A stretch of 64,000 nucleotides of DNA from JBBDYH01 sp040901795. Lineage in GTDB: Bacteria; Planctomycetota; Planctomycetia; Pirellulales; JALHPA01. Both the position numbers and the translations under genes were made by a program. Where the stretch lies: assembly GCA_040901795.1 (NCBI GenBank), contig JBBDYH010000072.1, forward strand, positions 1-64,000. The letters run 5' to 3'. Below the pieces are notes generated by a model. It did no database searches, had not been told where the DNA came from, and saw only the letters and a list, made by a program, of their open reading frames with translations. Positions 34,427 to 43,694 of the stretch are shown here, piece by piece (position 1 is the first letter of the stretch; every line of letters begins with the position of its first letter).

Positions 34427-35980
34427 TCACATGACCGCAAAGTAATTCTCCACCGCGAGATCAAAGTACTCGGCCGTCAGCTCCATCGGCAGCCCCATGT
34501 AGTAACAGTAGTTCTTGACCTGCAATAGCAAGTCACGGGGCTGGCAATTGGCAAAGGGCCGGTTCACGCGCTGATAGTGTGTCTCAATCAAGTGATCGAC
34601 CGGCTGTGGGCGATATTCGAAGCCCATCTTCGGGCACATGATCTTGAACAGCGCGCGGAACTCGTCCTCCGTGGGAGCGACGACGTCGATCTTGTACGGG
34701 ATGCGGCGGAGGAACGCGTCGTCGCAGAGGTCCTTGGGCTCCAGGTTCGTCGAAAAGATAATAAGCTGATCGAACGGCACCTGGATCTTCTTGCCGCTGG
34801 GCAGATTGAGATAATCGTAGCGCTTTTCCAAGGGAACGATCCAGCGGTTGAGCAACTGGTCGGTACTCATCTTCTGACGCCCGAAGTCATCGATCACCAG
34901 TGTCCCGCAGTTGCTCTTGAGTTGGACGGGCGATTCGCTGATGCCGGTCGAGGTGTTCAGCGTCACTTCCAGGTTGTCCATCGTCAATTCGCCGCCCACC
35001 ACAATCGTCGGCCGCTTGATGCGTAGCCAGCGCTTGTCGATCTTGCGAGAGTCGATCAAGCCCCCGCTCTGCTCCAGCGGGGCTTCTTCGTGGTTGCTCG
35101 GGTCGAAGAGCCGGATGATCTCGCCATCGATGCCGATGGCACGGGGAATCCAAATGAACTCGCCAAAAGCCTTGGTGACGCGCTCGGCGATACTCGTCTT
35201 GCCATTGCCCGCGCCGCCGTACAGGAACAGGCCGCGCCCGGAGTTGATCGCCGGTCCCAGCCGCCCAAGCATCCGTGGGTTAATCAGCAGATCGGCGAAG
35301 GCGCGCTTGAGATCGTCGGCCGTCGGATGTTGCTGGGTGAGGGACTGGGCGGTGACGGAAGCGATGTAGTCGGCCAGGGCTACGGGGGCCGCGCCAAAAT
35401 AGGTGCAATGTTCGGCCAGCCTGCGGGCCCGTTCGCGCCCCTTGTCGGTCAAGCCAAACTGATAATCGTTCATCGGGGCCGAGCCGCGATGGAAGACGAG
35501 TTGTTCGAACTTCAACGCCCGCAACAGCTCGTCGAGCAGCACAAATGGCAGCTTGACCTGATCGGCGATGTCGCGTCCGCTGGCATCGCCGCGAGAGAGC
35601 AGGAATTTGAGCGCCAGTTCCTCGACTTCGCTTTCGGTCAGCCGAGCCTCGCGGAACGAAGTCGGCTCCCGCGGAAAGAAAGCGCCCTCGAAGCTTTCGG
35701 GAGCCGACGGCGTATTCTCCTTCTGCTGATCGTGCCGCGCGGGCGCGGAGCGAAGGGCTCCATTGCTTGATTCGTTCGACCCGCCGGTGAGCGTGGCAAT
35801 GCGGCCGAGCAATTGATCCAGCTTCTGCTGACGTTCCTTTTCGAGTTGAGCAGTGGCTTCGTTCTTGGGCGTGTCATGATCTGGCGCCCGCGCCGCCACC
35901 GCGGCCCAAGCGCTGTCTCCCTCGCCGGGGCCGCCGCCGGCCAAACGAGTCAGCAGGTTATCTACCGAGGTGTCCGACAT
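34427..35980 (-). CDS. AAA+ ATPase with N-terminal winged-helix-like region
   Basis: A 517-residue protein. Residues 1-110 are low-complexity and charged. Residues about 115-195 look like a winged helix (LTESEVEELALKFLLSRGDA through YQFGLTDKGRERARRLAEH). The AAA+ core has Walker A GGAGNGKT at 255-262 and Walker B LVIDDFG at 361-367, with a sensor-like FSTN segment (LIIFSTNLEPKDL) after it. The C-terminal lid ends in LTAEYFDLAVENYFAVM. No membrane segment. Start at 35980 (MSDTSVDN) is chosen because the upstream open frame to 36490 overlaps the next gene. It is the last of four AAA+/TPR genes and is separated from the third by 134 bp. Likely a remodelling or regulatory ATPase; substrate unknown. 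Confidence 0.8.
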   Translation of the reverse strand: MSDTSVDNLLTRLAGGGPGEGDSAWAAVAARAPDHDTPKNEATAQLEKERQQKLDQLLGRIATLTGGSNESSNGALRSAPARHDQQKENTPSAPESFEGAFFPREPTSFREARLTESEVEELALKFLLSRGDASGRDIADQVKLPFVLLDELLRALKFEQLVFHRGSAPMNDYQFGLTDKGRERARRLAEHCTYFGAAPVALADYIASVTAQSLTQQHPTADDLKRAFADLLINPRMLGRLGPAINSGRGLFLYGGAGNGKTSIAERVTKAFGEFIWIPRAIGIDGEIIRLFDPSNHEEAPLEQSGGLIDSRKIDKRWLRIKRPTIVVGGELTMDNLEVTLNTSTGISESPVQLKSNCGTLVIDDFGRQKMSTDQLLNRWIVPLEKRYDYLNLPSGKKIQVPFDQLIIFSTNLEPKDLCDDAFLRRIPYKIDVVAPTEDEFRALFKIMCPKMGFEYRPQPVDHLIETHYQRVNRPFANCQPRDLLLQVKNYCYYMGLPMELTAEYFDLAVENYFAVM

Positions 35981-36114
35981 GGCTCTCACTCCTGAACGCG
36001 CAAGTACCGACGCGCAAACGCCCAGCAACTCTACGTTTTGAGCGCCTGCCGTCAAACCGCGCCCAACGGTCGTGCCACTTGCGCCGGTTTTGACGATCAG
36101 CCGCAGGCCGATGT

Positions 36115-37416
36115 CTAGTGACGGCGGGGCTGGTATTGCATCAACAGACTCGGGCCCAGCGTGGAGATCAGCGGATTCCAAATCATCAGGCGATCGATCA
36201 AGCGGAGCAAGCCGGCCGCTTGCTCGAAGAGTGCCGGCGACGCCTCGTGAATGGCTGTCTGCAAAAGGAGCATCGAGATCGACGTGCCGGCCAGCGCCAA
36301 CACAATGGCCATATACACCAGCATCGCGCGACGCGGCCAAGGCGTAGCCGTCGAGAAGGTACACATCACGGTAAAAGCCGCCGATGCTCCGTGAAACGCG
36401 ATCAGAAAGGTGCGGTCGCTGCGCCATATAGCTGCGATGACCATAAGCGCTACACCGGTAGCCAGCGCCATACCCACCCACATTGCACACCAGCGGTCGT
36501 CGCGAGACAACGCCAACCTGCCGAAGGGATGCGGCAACAGCAAGAGATTAAACAACGGCCGGGCGAACCACGTGGAAAAGACAAAGACGCCATAGCCGAC
36601 CACCACGGTCCAGAATAGCGGGGCAAGCTGCGGCTGGTCGGCCAGGATGCCCACGAGCACACGATAGCCGATAAACAGCCCGACCATCAGAGCGAGCTGG
36701 ACCTGCGGCGAGAACCGGCTGATCCAGAAGAAGTAACGCATCACGCCACGGTAGAAGCGGCTTTTGGATTTGAGCGTTTCGACGACTCCTTCGCGGGCCC
36801 AGTCCAGTTCGGGATCGAGCCGCAGTGCCTCGCGAAAGTGCTCCATCGCCTTGTCGCGGTTGCCTTTCTCCAGGTAGTTCCAGCCCAGGCCGACATGCGT
36901 GTAGGGGTCGTCGGGGTCGCGGGCGAGCTGCTCGTGCAGGTGTTCGCGGGCGGCATCCTTGCGGCCGAGCTTGCGGAGGGCTTCGGTACGAAGGCTGACC
37001 GCGTCGGCATGGTCGGGCTTTAGCGACAAGGCCGCTTCCGCGGCAGCGAGTGCCAGCGGCCAGGCAGAGCGGCGGTAATGGATCAGGCCGAGTGTCACGT
37101 GGTAGTGCGGAAAGTGCGGATCGATGGCCAGCGCCGCCTGGATCTCCAGCTCAGCCTGGTCGAGATAGTTTCGCTCGATCCAGACGCGAGCCAACGTGTA
37201 GTGCGAGAACGATTCGTCGGGGGCATTGCCGACGGCCTCCTGAGCGCGCTGGGTCGCTTCGGTGAATTTCTGTTGCTCGAGTAGGCAAAGAGCCAACAGG
37301 GCGAGCGAACGGCCGTCGTTGGGATCCGCGAGCAACGCCTGACCGACTTCTTTCTCGGCCAGGTCGTAGCGGCGCTGGTCGTAGAGCAAATAGGCGCGCT
37401 GGAGGTGTGGAGACAT
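36115..37416 (-). CDS. TPR protein with C-terminal membrane domain (paralogue B)
   Basis: A 433-residue protein with about six TPR units in residues 1-215 (for example AEKEVGQALLADPNDGRSLA, AELEIQAALAIDPHFPHYHV, AMEHFREALRLDPELDWARE) followed by about five or six hydrophobic segments (VQLALMVGLFIGYRVLVGIL, LFWTVVVGYGVFVFSTW, MWVGMALATGVALMVIAAIW, AMLVYMAIVLALAGTSISML). TPRs bind partner proteins; the membrane part anchors them, presumably facing the cytoplasm. I chose the ATG at 37416, which leaves 8 bp from the previous stop and has GAGGAG about 12 nt upstream. With that start it has the same length as its neighbour, a likely tandem duplicate. Confidence 0.8.
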   Translation of the reverse strand: MSPHLQRAYLLYDQRRYDLAEKEVGQALLADPNDGRSLALLALCLLEQQKFTEATQRAQEAVGNAPDESFSHYTLARVWIERNYLDQAELEIQAALAIDPHFPHYHVTLGLIHYRRSAWPLALAAAEAALSLKPDHADAVSLRTEALRKLGRKDAAREHLHEQLARDPDDPYTHVGLGWNYLEKGNRDKAMEHFREALRLDPELDWAREGVVETLKSKSRFYRGVMRYFFWISRFSPQVQLALMVGLFIGYRVLVGILADQPQLAPLFWTVVVGYGVFVFSTWFARPLFNLLLLPHPFGRLALSRDDRWCAMWVGMALATGVALMVIAAIWRSDRTFLIAFHGASAAFTVMCTFSTATPWPRRAMLVYMAIVLALAGTSISMLLLQTAIHEASPALFEQAAGLLRLIDRLMIWNPLISTLGPSLLMQYQPRRH

Positions 37417-37424
37417 TGCGAGAC

Positions 37425-38726
37425 TTAGCTCCTCATAAGCCACTTGCCGCGAGGTTCATTTAAGGTCGGAATAATGGCGACTGATGCGATCACCGCGACT
37501 GGAAAACACTTGGCCAGTGGTGTGCGGGGTGCTCTTCGGTTGGACTGGAGTGCTGCGGGATCAAGAAACCATGCCACAGAAAGTACACAAACTGCGGCCG
37601 CACAGACTCGTGATGCAATCCACGCCGCAGGAGTGTTGGCCAACGCACACACTAACATAGCAATCGCGACTCCACCGACCGCACATGCGAATGGCGCGAT
37701 CCATTCGCCAGCGATAAAAATGCTTGCGCTCGAAATGAGAATCGCGGCGCTGACGAAAAGCTGCCAGAGATAGGTCACTCGCGTTCGCTCAAGAAAACCA
37801 TGCTCCGCGCCGATGATTTGGCGGATTTCAGAGCTGCGGGGGATCGTGAGAAAGGAGAGAAGCGGTCCCCACCAAGCGAGAATCACCATCCCATGAAAAA
37901 CGACGACAAGCCCGAGCAATATGGGATGCCAACCCGTCGCGACGCCGTAGCCTTGGCGACATCGGAGGTATCCGACCCAAAACAGTGGTACCACGAAAGA
38001 ACATTCCACCAACGCCGCCAGGACCGCCCGGGACGTTCGCATTAATAATCTTGCCGGGAAAGCTCGTCCTTCAAGCGCGTTCACATAGGCTCGGCGCACC
38101 CATACGGTGTCTGGATCAATTCGCAATGCCTCTTGGAGATGGGTAACAGCGCTGCCGCGATTACGCCGCTTGAGTTGCAAAACGCCCAACATGGCATGAG
38201 CGTGTTTGTTCTCCGGATGAACTCGCAATGCATGTTCGGCTGCATGCAGGGCGCCTTCAACATCGCCCTTGTCACTCAAAATATCGATTCGAAGGTTCAA
38301 CGCGTACAACTCGAAAGGGTCGTGCTTCAGTGCTTCCTGAATCCCGCCTAGTGCAATATCGTAGTGGCCTCGCGCAAAAAACACCCACGCGTAAAGAGAG
38401 TAGCCCGGGGCGAACGTAGGATCCAACTCGAGAGTCGCGCGGAGCGGCGGCTCCGCCGCTTTATGGTCACCAAAGCGACCGTGAATCAATGCCAGACGAT
38501 AATGGTAAATGGCCTCGTCCGCCGCAGAGCTGATTGCTTGTTCGGCCAGTTGCACGGCATTCGGCCGGTCGCTGCGTTGCATTGCACAAAGCGACAGGAC
38601 GGACAACGCCTCGGCATCGTTCGGCTCAAGCGCCAGTGCCCCACGGGCCTCTTGCTCGGCCCGGTCATAGTGTCCGGCCTGATACGCCGCCCAGGCGCGC
38701 TGGACAAGATGAAATGGATCGTGCAC
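37425..38726 (-). CDS. TPR protein with C-terminal membrane domain (paralogue A)
   Basis: A 433-residue protein of the same plan as its downstream neighbour: TPR units up to about residue 215 (AEQEARGALALEPNDAEALS, AEPPLRATLELDPTFAPGYS, AEHALRVHPENKHAHAMLGV, AVTHLQEALRIDPDTVWVRR) then about five membrane segments (LAALVECSFVVPLFWVGYL, LLGLVVVFHGMVILAWWGPL, LFVSAAILISSASIFIAGEW, FACAVGGVAIAMLVCALAN, VCAAAVCVLSVAWFL). I chose the GTG at 38726 (VHDPFHLVQRAW), which aligns with the neighbour's start and lies 13 bp after the preceding stop; an upstream in-frame ATG would overlap the AAA+ gene. Confidence 0.8.
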   Translation of the reverse strand: MHDPFHLVQRAWAAYQAGHYDRAEQEARGALALEPNDAEALSVLSLCAMQRSDRPNAVQLAEQAISSAADEAIYHYRLALIHGRFGDHKAAEPPLRATLELDPTFAPGYSLYAWVFFARGHYDIALGGIQEALKHDPFELYALNLRIDILSDKGDVEGALHAAEHALRVHPENKHAHAMLGVLQLKRRNRGSAVTHLQEALRIDPDTVWVRRAYVNALEGRAFPARLLMRTSRAVLAALVECSFVVPLFWVGYLRCRQGYGVATGWHPILLGLVVVFHGMVILAWWGPLLSFLTIPRSSEIRQIIGAEHGFLERTRVTYLWQLFVSAAILISSASIFIAGEWIAPFACAVGGVAIAMLVCALANTPAAWIASRVCAAAVCVLSVAWFLDPAALQSNRRAPRTPLAKCFPVAVIASVAIIPTLNEPRGKWLMRS

Positions 38727-38739
38727 CAAATCCGCCCCG

Positions 38740-40101
38740 CTACATCTTGAGATACTTGAGCACGTCGTCGTACACGCCGCCTTGGTTGCTGTAGAGGGCG
38801 TAGTTTCGCGCCGTGGAAAACCATTCCCGCGTCGTTGGTTTGAGTGATTTGGCCGCGGCCACGAGGTCTTTGGTCGAAAGCGGTTTGAGGCCACCCGACT
38901 TCATCGCCTCGCGGAGTTTCTGTTCGACCGCCTGGTCCAGAACGGCTTTCAGGTCCGCGCCGGAGAATGCGTCGGTCTTGGCCGCGAGCTGGTCGAAGTC
39001 AATGTTCTCCAGCGGCTTGCCCTTGCAATGGATTTGCAGGATCTCACGACGCGCCGGTTGGTCGGGGGGCGGCACGAACAGCACGCGGTCGAAGCGGCCG
39101 GGTCGGCGAAACGCCGGATCCACGTGCCAGGGAGCATTAGTGGCCGCCAGGATTAACAGGCCATCATTGGAGCGCTCGATGCCGTCCATCTCGGCCAGAA
39201 ACTGGTTGATGAGCTGGCGGGCGCTGCCGCTGTGCATGTCGGCGCGCCGCCCGCCCAGCGCATCGACCTCGTCGAAGAACAGCACGCACGGCTTGTTGGC
39301 CCGCGCCTGCTCGAACAGCTCGTGCAGGTTCCGCTCGCTGCGGCCGATCCACATGTCGAGCACGTCGGAGATGCCGATGGTGAGGAAGTTGGCTTTGATC
39401 TCCCCAGCCGTGGCACGGGCCAGGTGCGTCTTGCCGCAGCCCGGCGGGCCGTACATCAGGATCCCGCCGCCGATCGCCTTGCCGTAGGCCTTGTAGAGGT
39501 CGGCGTGCTGGAGCGGGTAGATGATCTTGAGACTGATCTCTTCCTTGAGCGACTCCATGCCGCCGACGTCGCGAAAGTTGACCTTGGGCCGCTCGATTTC
39601 GGCGGTTGACCGGCCGGCGGCATCTTCGTCGTAGGAGGCCCGCAGACGACCCTCGACCACTTCGTCTTCGTACGTCGCCGCCTCGTCGCCTGGCGGCCGC
39701 ACACCCAAGCGCTCGCCCAACTCCGCATCCGCCGCGGTAGGGTCGATCTCCAAGGCGTTTTTGTACTGGGCCACGGCGTTCGGAACATCGTCGGCACGCA
39801 GGAGCAGCCGCGCATAGAGCACATAGGCCTTGGCCGGTGGATCGGGTTGCCGGACAAGGTCTTCGACGATCACCAGGGCCTGGCTGTTTTTGCCTTGTTG
39901 AGCGAACTGCGCGGCCAGTTCTAGCTTGATCTCCGCGTTAGCCGGCGCGCGGGCCAGCGCCTCGCGGCACTCGCGCTCGGCTTCGTCAAAGCGGCCATAG
40001 CCGGCCAGCGAGCGGATCAGATGCAGCCGCAGAGGGAGATTGTCCGGCGAAACGGCCAACGCCGCGCGTAGAGCTTGAATGGCTTCGTCACCGTGGGTCA
40101 T
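38740..40101 (-). CDS. TPR-AAA+ ATPase (classic AAA, Vps4/FtsH-like module)
   Basis: A 453-residue protein. Residues 1-125 hold about three TPR units (EAIQALRAALAVSPDNLPLR; AERECREALARAPANAEIKL; AVAQYKNALEIDPTAADAEL). After an acidic linker comes a classic AAA domain: NFRDVGGMESLKEEI, Walker A GPPGCGKT at 218-225, Walker B CVLFFDEVD at 272-280, and the second region of homology DPAFRRPGRFDRVLF near 328-342 with the Arg finger. The tail (TREWFSTARNYALYSNQGGV) is a conserved helix. It is the first gene of the cluster; the two membrane TPR genes follow at 13 and 8 bp. It probably works as a hexameric unfoldase or remodeller recruited by TPR contacts. Confidence 0.85.
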   Translation of the reverse strand: MTHGDEAIQALRAALAVSPDNLPLRLHLIRSLAGYGRFDEAERECREALARAPANAEIKLELAAQFAQQGKNSQALVIVEDLVRQPDPPAKAYVLYARLLLRADDVPNAVAQYKNALEIDPTAADAELGERLGVRPPGDEAATYEDEVVEGRLRASYDEDAAGRSTAEIERPKVNFRDVGGMESLKEEISLKIIYPLQHADLYKAYGKAIGGGILMYGPPGCGKTHLARATAGEIKANFLTIGISDVLDMWIGRSERNLHELFEQARANKPCVLFFDEVDALGGRRADMHSGSARQLINQFLAEMDGIERSNDGLLILAATNAPWHVDPAFRRPGRFDRVLFVPPPDQPARREILQIHCKGKPLENIDFDQLAAKTDAFSGADLKAVLDQAVEQKLREAMKSGGLKPLSTKDLVAAAKSLKPTTREWFSTARNYALYSNQGGVYDDVLKYLKM

Positions 40102-40137
40102 CGCGTGTGTTCCGGGTGTTCAATTTCGCAGTGATGA

Positions 40138-40344
40138 CTACGATGGCTCAGCCGGTTTGCCGTTCACTTCGTCGGGAGAGAGCCGCTCGGGTGGCATCGA
40201 GATGTACGTGCGGCCGCTTGTGCGCTGTTGCTCCTGCAGGTCGCGAAACATTGCAAGTATATCGTAATTGAACTGCTTGGCGTGTTCTTCGCGGATCCGA
40301 TAGAGCTCCTCCATAATCGGATCATGCCATTTCTTCCGTTTCAT
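40138..40344 (-). CDS. Small PIN-partner protein (putative antitoxin)
   Basis: A 68-residue charged helical protein (WHDPIMEELYRIREEHAKQF then NYDILAMFRDLQEQQ). Proteins with this DPI.EE..KIREE.A..FNYD pattern are common beside PIN-domain genes in planctomycetes and cyanobacteria. It overlaps the end of the PIN gene by 23 nt and is therefore translationally coupled to it, in the order toxin then partner. It has no obvious DNA-binding motif. Antitoxin function is inferred from position. Confidence 0.75.
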   Translation of the reverse strand: MKRKKWHDPIMEELYRIREEHAKQFNYDILAMFRDLQEQQRTSGRTYISMPPERLSPDEVNGKPAEPS

Positions 40345-40852
40345 ACTTCATCAGCTCTTGAGGAGTGCAAATTACGGGAGGACGGAACAGGTGGTCACGG
40401 CAAAATTGCTCCAATCGCGGACGAATGAAGGCATTGGCCAAATGTTTGCAGTTCCACGTCAATAAGTAGTTTACGCCGTTAAAGACTGCTGCGGCAAGGT
40501 GAACGGCGTCGTCGGCTGCCGTCAACGGCAAGAGGTTTACCGAGAACAGCTCGGCTACGAAATCGCTGGCCTCGGGAGGAATATCGAGCAACGGAATTGA
40601 CTTCAGGGCGGCAAGTCGCTTTCGAGCCCAACGCGGATTGCCACGCCCCGCTTCCCTTAGCGTAATCTCAGAGGTGACGAGCCGGAACTTGCGGCGTTGA
40701 GTTCGCCACCAGCGACGCGTGACGCTTTGATGGCCAAATATCTCGACACTCGGGCTGGGCCGCGAGGTGAGGTAACTGACCACCGAGGTTTCGACATAGA
40801 CGGTGGGCAGAATGGGCGTCTCAGTTTCGCTGGAAGCGTGGTCGGTGCTCAT
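40322..40852 (-). CDS. PIN-domain protein, VapC-like
   Basis: A 176-residue PIN-type putative ribonuclease. PTVYVETSVVSYLTSRPSP near residue 15 is the first acidic strand (Glu where many VapCs have Asp), LTAADDAVHLAAAVFNGVNY near 122 holds the central acidic pair, and LLTWNCKHLAN near 143 the last conserved segment. This ETS-type PIN group is usually annotated as type II toxin. I chose the ATG at 40852 (MSTDHASS); the ORF is open further upstream but without PIN content. The 68-residue partner follows with overlap. Confidence 0.82.
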   Translation of the reverse strand: MSTDHASSETETPILPTVYVETSVVSYLTSRPSPSVEIFGHQSVTRRWWRTQRRKFRLVTSEITLREAGRGNPRWARKRLAALKSIPLLDIPPEASDFVAELFSVNLLPLTAADDAVHLAAAVFNGVNYLLTWNCKHLANAFIRPRLEQFCRDHLFRPPVICTPQELMKYETEEMA

Positions 40853-40965
40853 CGCGGCGTTTTGTCTTGAGGTTGAATCGGCAGACAAAGCAGCGTCAAT
40901 GCGGTAAACTCTGCGGATTAGCCTAGAATCTCTTGGTCCCGCGGTCCAGAAAGGCCCGAACGAAA

Positions 40966-43674
40966 ATGAGTACCGTGGCACGAGTTCAAGATCCCTTCGG
41001 CGCGCGCGACAGTTTCGACACCGGCGCCGGAAAGGCTTCACTTTATCGGCTATCCAAACTGGAGCCCGCCGGGCTGGCCGATATCTCGCGGCTGCCGTTC
41101 TCGATCCGCATTCTGCTCGAATCACTGTTGCGGAACTGCGACGGTTACGAGGTCACCGAACAGGATGTGAGAAACCTGGCGACTTGGAATGCCGCTGCGC
41201 CGGCCGAGGTCGAAATACCGTTCAAACCGGCACGCGTGGTCCTTCAAGACTTCACCGGCGTACCGTGCGTCGTCGATCTGGCGGCGATGCGCAGCGCCAT
41301 GCAACGGCTCGGCGGCGACCCCCACAGAATCAACCCGCTGATTCCCGTGGATCTGGTGATCGATCACTCGGTGCAGGTTGATAGCTTTGCCAATGCGAAC
41401 GCGCTATCGATCAACGTGGATCTGGAGTACCAGCGCAACGGCGAGCGGTACGAGTTTCTCCGCTGGGGGCAGAAGGCCTTTGACAACTTTCGCGTCGTGC
41501 CGCCGAGCATTGGCATCGTCCATCAGGTCAACCTGGAGTTCCTGGCCAAGGGCGTCTTTCTGCGCAAGGACGGCCCAGGCGCGGTGGCCGTGCCCGATAC
41601 GCTGGTGGGGACCGACAGCCATACCACGATGATCAACGGCCTGGGTGTCGTCGGCTGGGGCGTGGGCGGAATTGAAGCCGAAGCGGTCATGCTCGGTCAG
41701 CCGCTCTACATGCTGTTGCCGGAGGTGGTCGGCTTCGAGATTACCGGCGAGCTACGTCCGGGCGTGACGGCGACGGACCTGGTTTTGACTGTGACGGAGA
41801 TCCTTCGCAAGGAAAAGGTCGTCGGAAAGTTCGTCGAATTTTTTGGCGCCGGCGTCTCCAATATGACGCTCGCCGACCGTGCAACGATCGGTAATATGGC
41901 GCCCGAGTACGGCGCCACGATTGGGTTCTTCCCCGTTGATGATGAATCGCTCCGCTATCTGCGGTTGACCGGCCGGACCGAGCAAGAAGTGCAGCTTGTC
42001 GAGCGTTACTACAAGGAACAAGGTCTTTTCCGAACGGATGACGCGCGGCCAACCTATACTAAAACGATCGGTCTCAACCTGGGCACAGTCGAAACCAGTC
42101 TGGCCGGTCCCAAGCGGCCGCAGGACCGCGTGCCGCTGTCGCAGGTAAAGCAGTCGTTTCGCCAGAGCCTGATGGCGCCCCTGGCCGAGCGCGGCTTCGC
42201 ACTCGACGAGAAATCGCTCGCCAAGACGGCGACCGTGATCGACAACGGCCGCACTGCCGAAATCGGCCATGGCGCCGTCGTCATCGCCTCGATCACAAGC
42301 TGTACCAATACCAGCAATCCATCGGTGATGATCGCCGCCGGTTTGTTGGCCAAGGCCGCTGTGGAAAGAGGCCTCACGACCAAGCCATACGTAAAGACCA
42401 GCCTCGGACCGGGATCGCGCGTGGTGGCCGATTACTTCGAAAAAGCCGGCCTGATGCGGCCGCTCGAGCAGCTTGGCTTCCACATCGTGGGTTATGGCTG
42501 CATCACTTGCATCGGCAATAGCGGCCCGCTGCCGGAGCCGGTGGCCAATGCGGTCACTCAGGGGGATCTGGTGGCCGCCGCGGTGCTCAGCGGCAACCGC
42601 AATTTCGAGGGCCGCATCAACCCGCTGGTCAAGGCGAACTACCTGGCCAGCCCGCCGCTGGTGGTGGCGTATGCGCTGGCCGGACGGATGGATATTGACC
42701 TGGCGACTGAACCGTTGGGCAGCGGCAAGGACGGGCAACCGGTGTATCTCCGCGAAATCTGGCCTTCGGCCGAGTTGGTGAACAGGACGATCGACGAGGC
42801 CGTGCGGCCGGAAATGTTCCGCAGCCGATATGCCAACGTCTGGCAGAGCAACCTGAAGTGGAATGAGCTGGCCACCAGCGAAGGCGCGCTATTCGAATGG
42901 GAGGAAGCAAGCACCTACATTCAGGAGCCGCCATTCTTGCTCGAACTGGCGAAGGAGCCTGGCCTGATCCAGCCGATCAAGCAGGCGCGCTGTCTGGCGG
43001 CGCTGGGCGACTCGGTGACGACGGACCACATTTCGCCCGCCGGCTCGATCAGTCCCAAGAGCCCGGCGGGGCAATACCTGGTCAAGCACGGTGTACTGCC
43101 GGCGGATTTCAACAGCTACGGCTCGCGCCGCGGCAATGATCGCGTGATGACGCGCGGAACCTTTGCGAACATCCGCATTCGCAACCTGCTCGCCCCGGGA
43201 ACGGAGGGGGGCGTGACGAGATACCTTCCCACCGGCGAGGTCATGTCAGTCTACGAGGCGGCGATGAAATACCAGGCGGATGGGACGCCGCTGGTCATTC
43301 TTGCCGGTGAGGAATACGGCACCGGCAGCAGCCGCGACTGGGCCGCCAAGGGGACGATGCTGTTGGGCGTGAAGGCGGTGCTGGCCGTAAGTTACGAGCG
43401 CATTCACCGCAGCAACCTGGTCGGGATGGGTGTGCTACCGCTGGTATTGCCCAAATCGTGGACGGCGCTGGGCCTGACCGGAGAAGAGACGTTCGACATT
43501 CCGATCGACGTCAACATCCGGCCGCGCACAACGATCGAAGTCACCGCAGCCAAACCCGACGGCATCAAGATAAGTTTCCCAGCGAAGGTGCGGATCGACA
43601 CTCCGGTGGAGCTGGACTACTACCGCAATGGCGGGATTTTGCAGACGGTGTTGAGGAAATTGATGAAGGGGTGA
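40966..43674 (+). CDS. acnA: Aconitate hydratase AcnA
   Basis: A 902-residue [4Fe-4S] enzyme that isomerises citrate and isocitrate in the TCA cycle (IRP/AcnA branch). The cluster cysteines are Cys446 in SCTNTSNPS and Cys512 and Cys515 in GCITCIGNSGPLP. Other hallmarks are LTGVPCVVD-like VLQDFTGVPCVVDLAAMR near 90, GTDSHTTMINGLGVVGWGVG near 215, and the swivelling domain AGEEYGTGSSRDWAAKG near 785. In many bacteria AcnA also binds mRNA when iron is low. Start at 40966 is the usual family start. It is divergent from the PIN gene. Confidence 0.97.
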   Translation: MSTVARVQDPFGARDSFDTGAGKASLYRLSKLEPAGLADISRLPFSIRILLESLLRNCDGYEVTEQDVRNLATWNAAAPAEVEIPFKPARVVLQDFTGVPCVVDLAAMRSAMQRLGGDPHRINPLIPVDLVIDHSVQVDSFANANALSINVDLEYQRNGERYEFLRWGQKAFDNFRVVPPSIGIVHQVNLEFLAKGVFLRKDGPGAVAVPDTLVGTDSHTTMINGLGVVGWGVGGIEAEAVMLGQPLYMLLPEVVGFEITGELRPGVTATDLVLTVTEILRKEKVVGKFVEFFGAGVSNMTLADRATIGNMAPEYGATIGFFPVDDESLRYLRLTGRTEQEVQLVERYYKEQGLFRTDDARPTYTKTIGLNLGTVETSLAGPKRPQDRVPLSQVKQSFRQSLMAPLAERGFALDEKSLAKTATVIDNGRTAEIGHGAVVIASITSCTNTSNPSVMIAAGLLAKAAVERGLTTKPYVKTSLGPGSRVVADYFEKAGLMRPLEQLGFHIVGYGCITCIGNSGPLPEPVANAVTQGDLVAAAVLSGNRNFEGRINPLVKANYLASPPLVVAYALAGRMDIDLATEPLGSGKDGQPVYLREIWPSAELVNRTIDEAVRPEMFRSRYANVWQSNLKWNELATSEGALFEWEEASTYIQEPPFLLELAKEPGLIQPIKQARCLAALGDSVTTDHISPAGSISPKSPAGQYLVKHGVLPADFNSYGSRRGNDRVMTRGTFANIRIRNLLAPGTEGGVTRYLPTGEVMSVYEAAMKYQADGTPLVILAGEEYGTGSSRDWAAKGTMLLGVKAVLAVSYERIHRSNLVGMGVLPLVLPKSWTALGLTGEETFDIPIDVNIRPRTTIEVTAAKPDGIKISFPAKVRIDTPVELDYYRNGGILQTVLRKLMKG

Positions 43675-43694
43675 GTTTTCTCGGAGTCCAAACT

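Noticed and set aside
35981..36490. Upstream extension of the AAA+ protein to 36490
   Set aside because: The extra 170 residues would overlap the membrane TPR gene's 3' end on the same strand by about 375 bp and have no domain; MSDTSVDN at 35980 is a better start.
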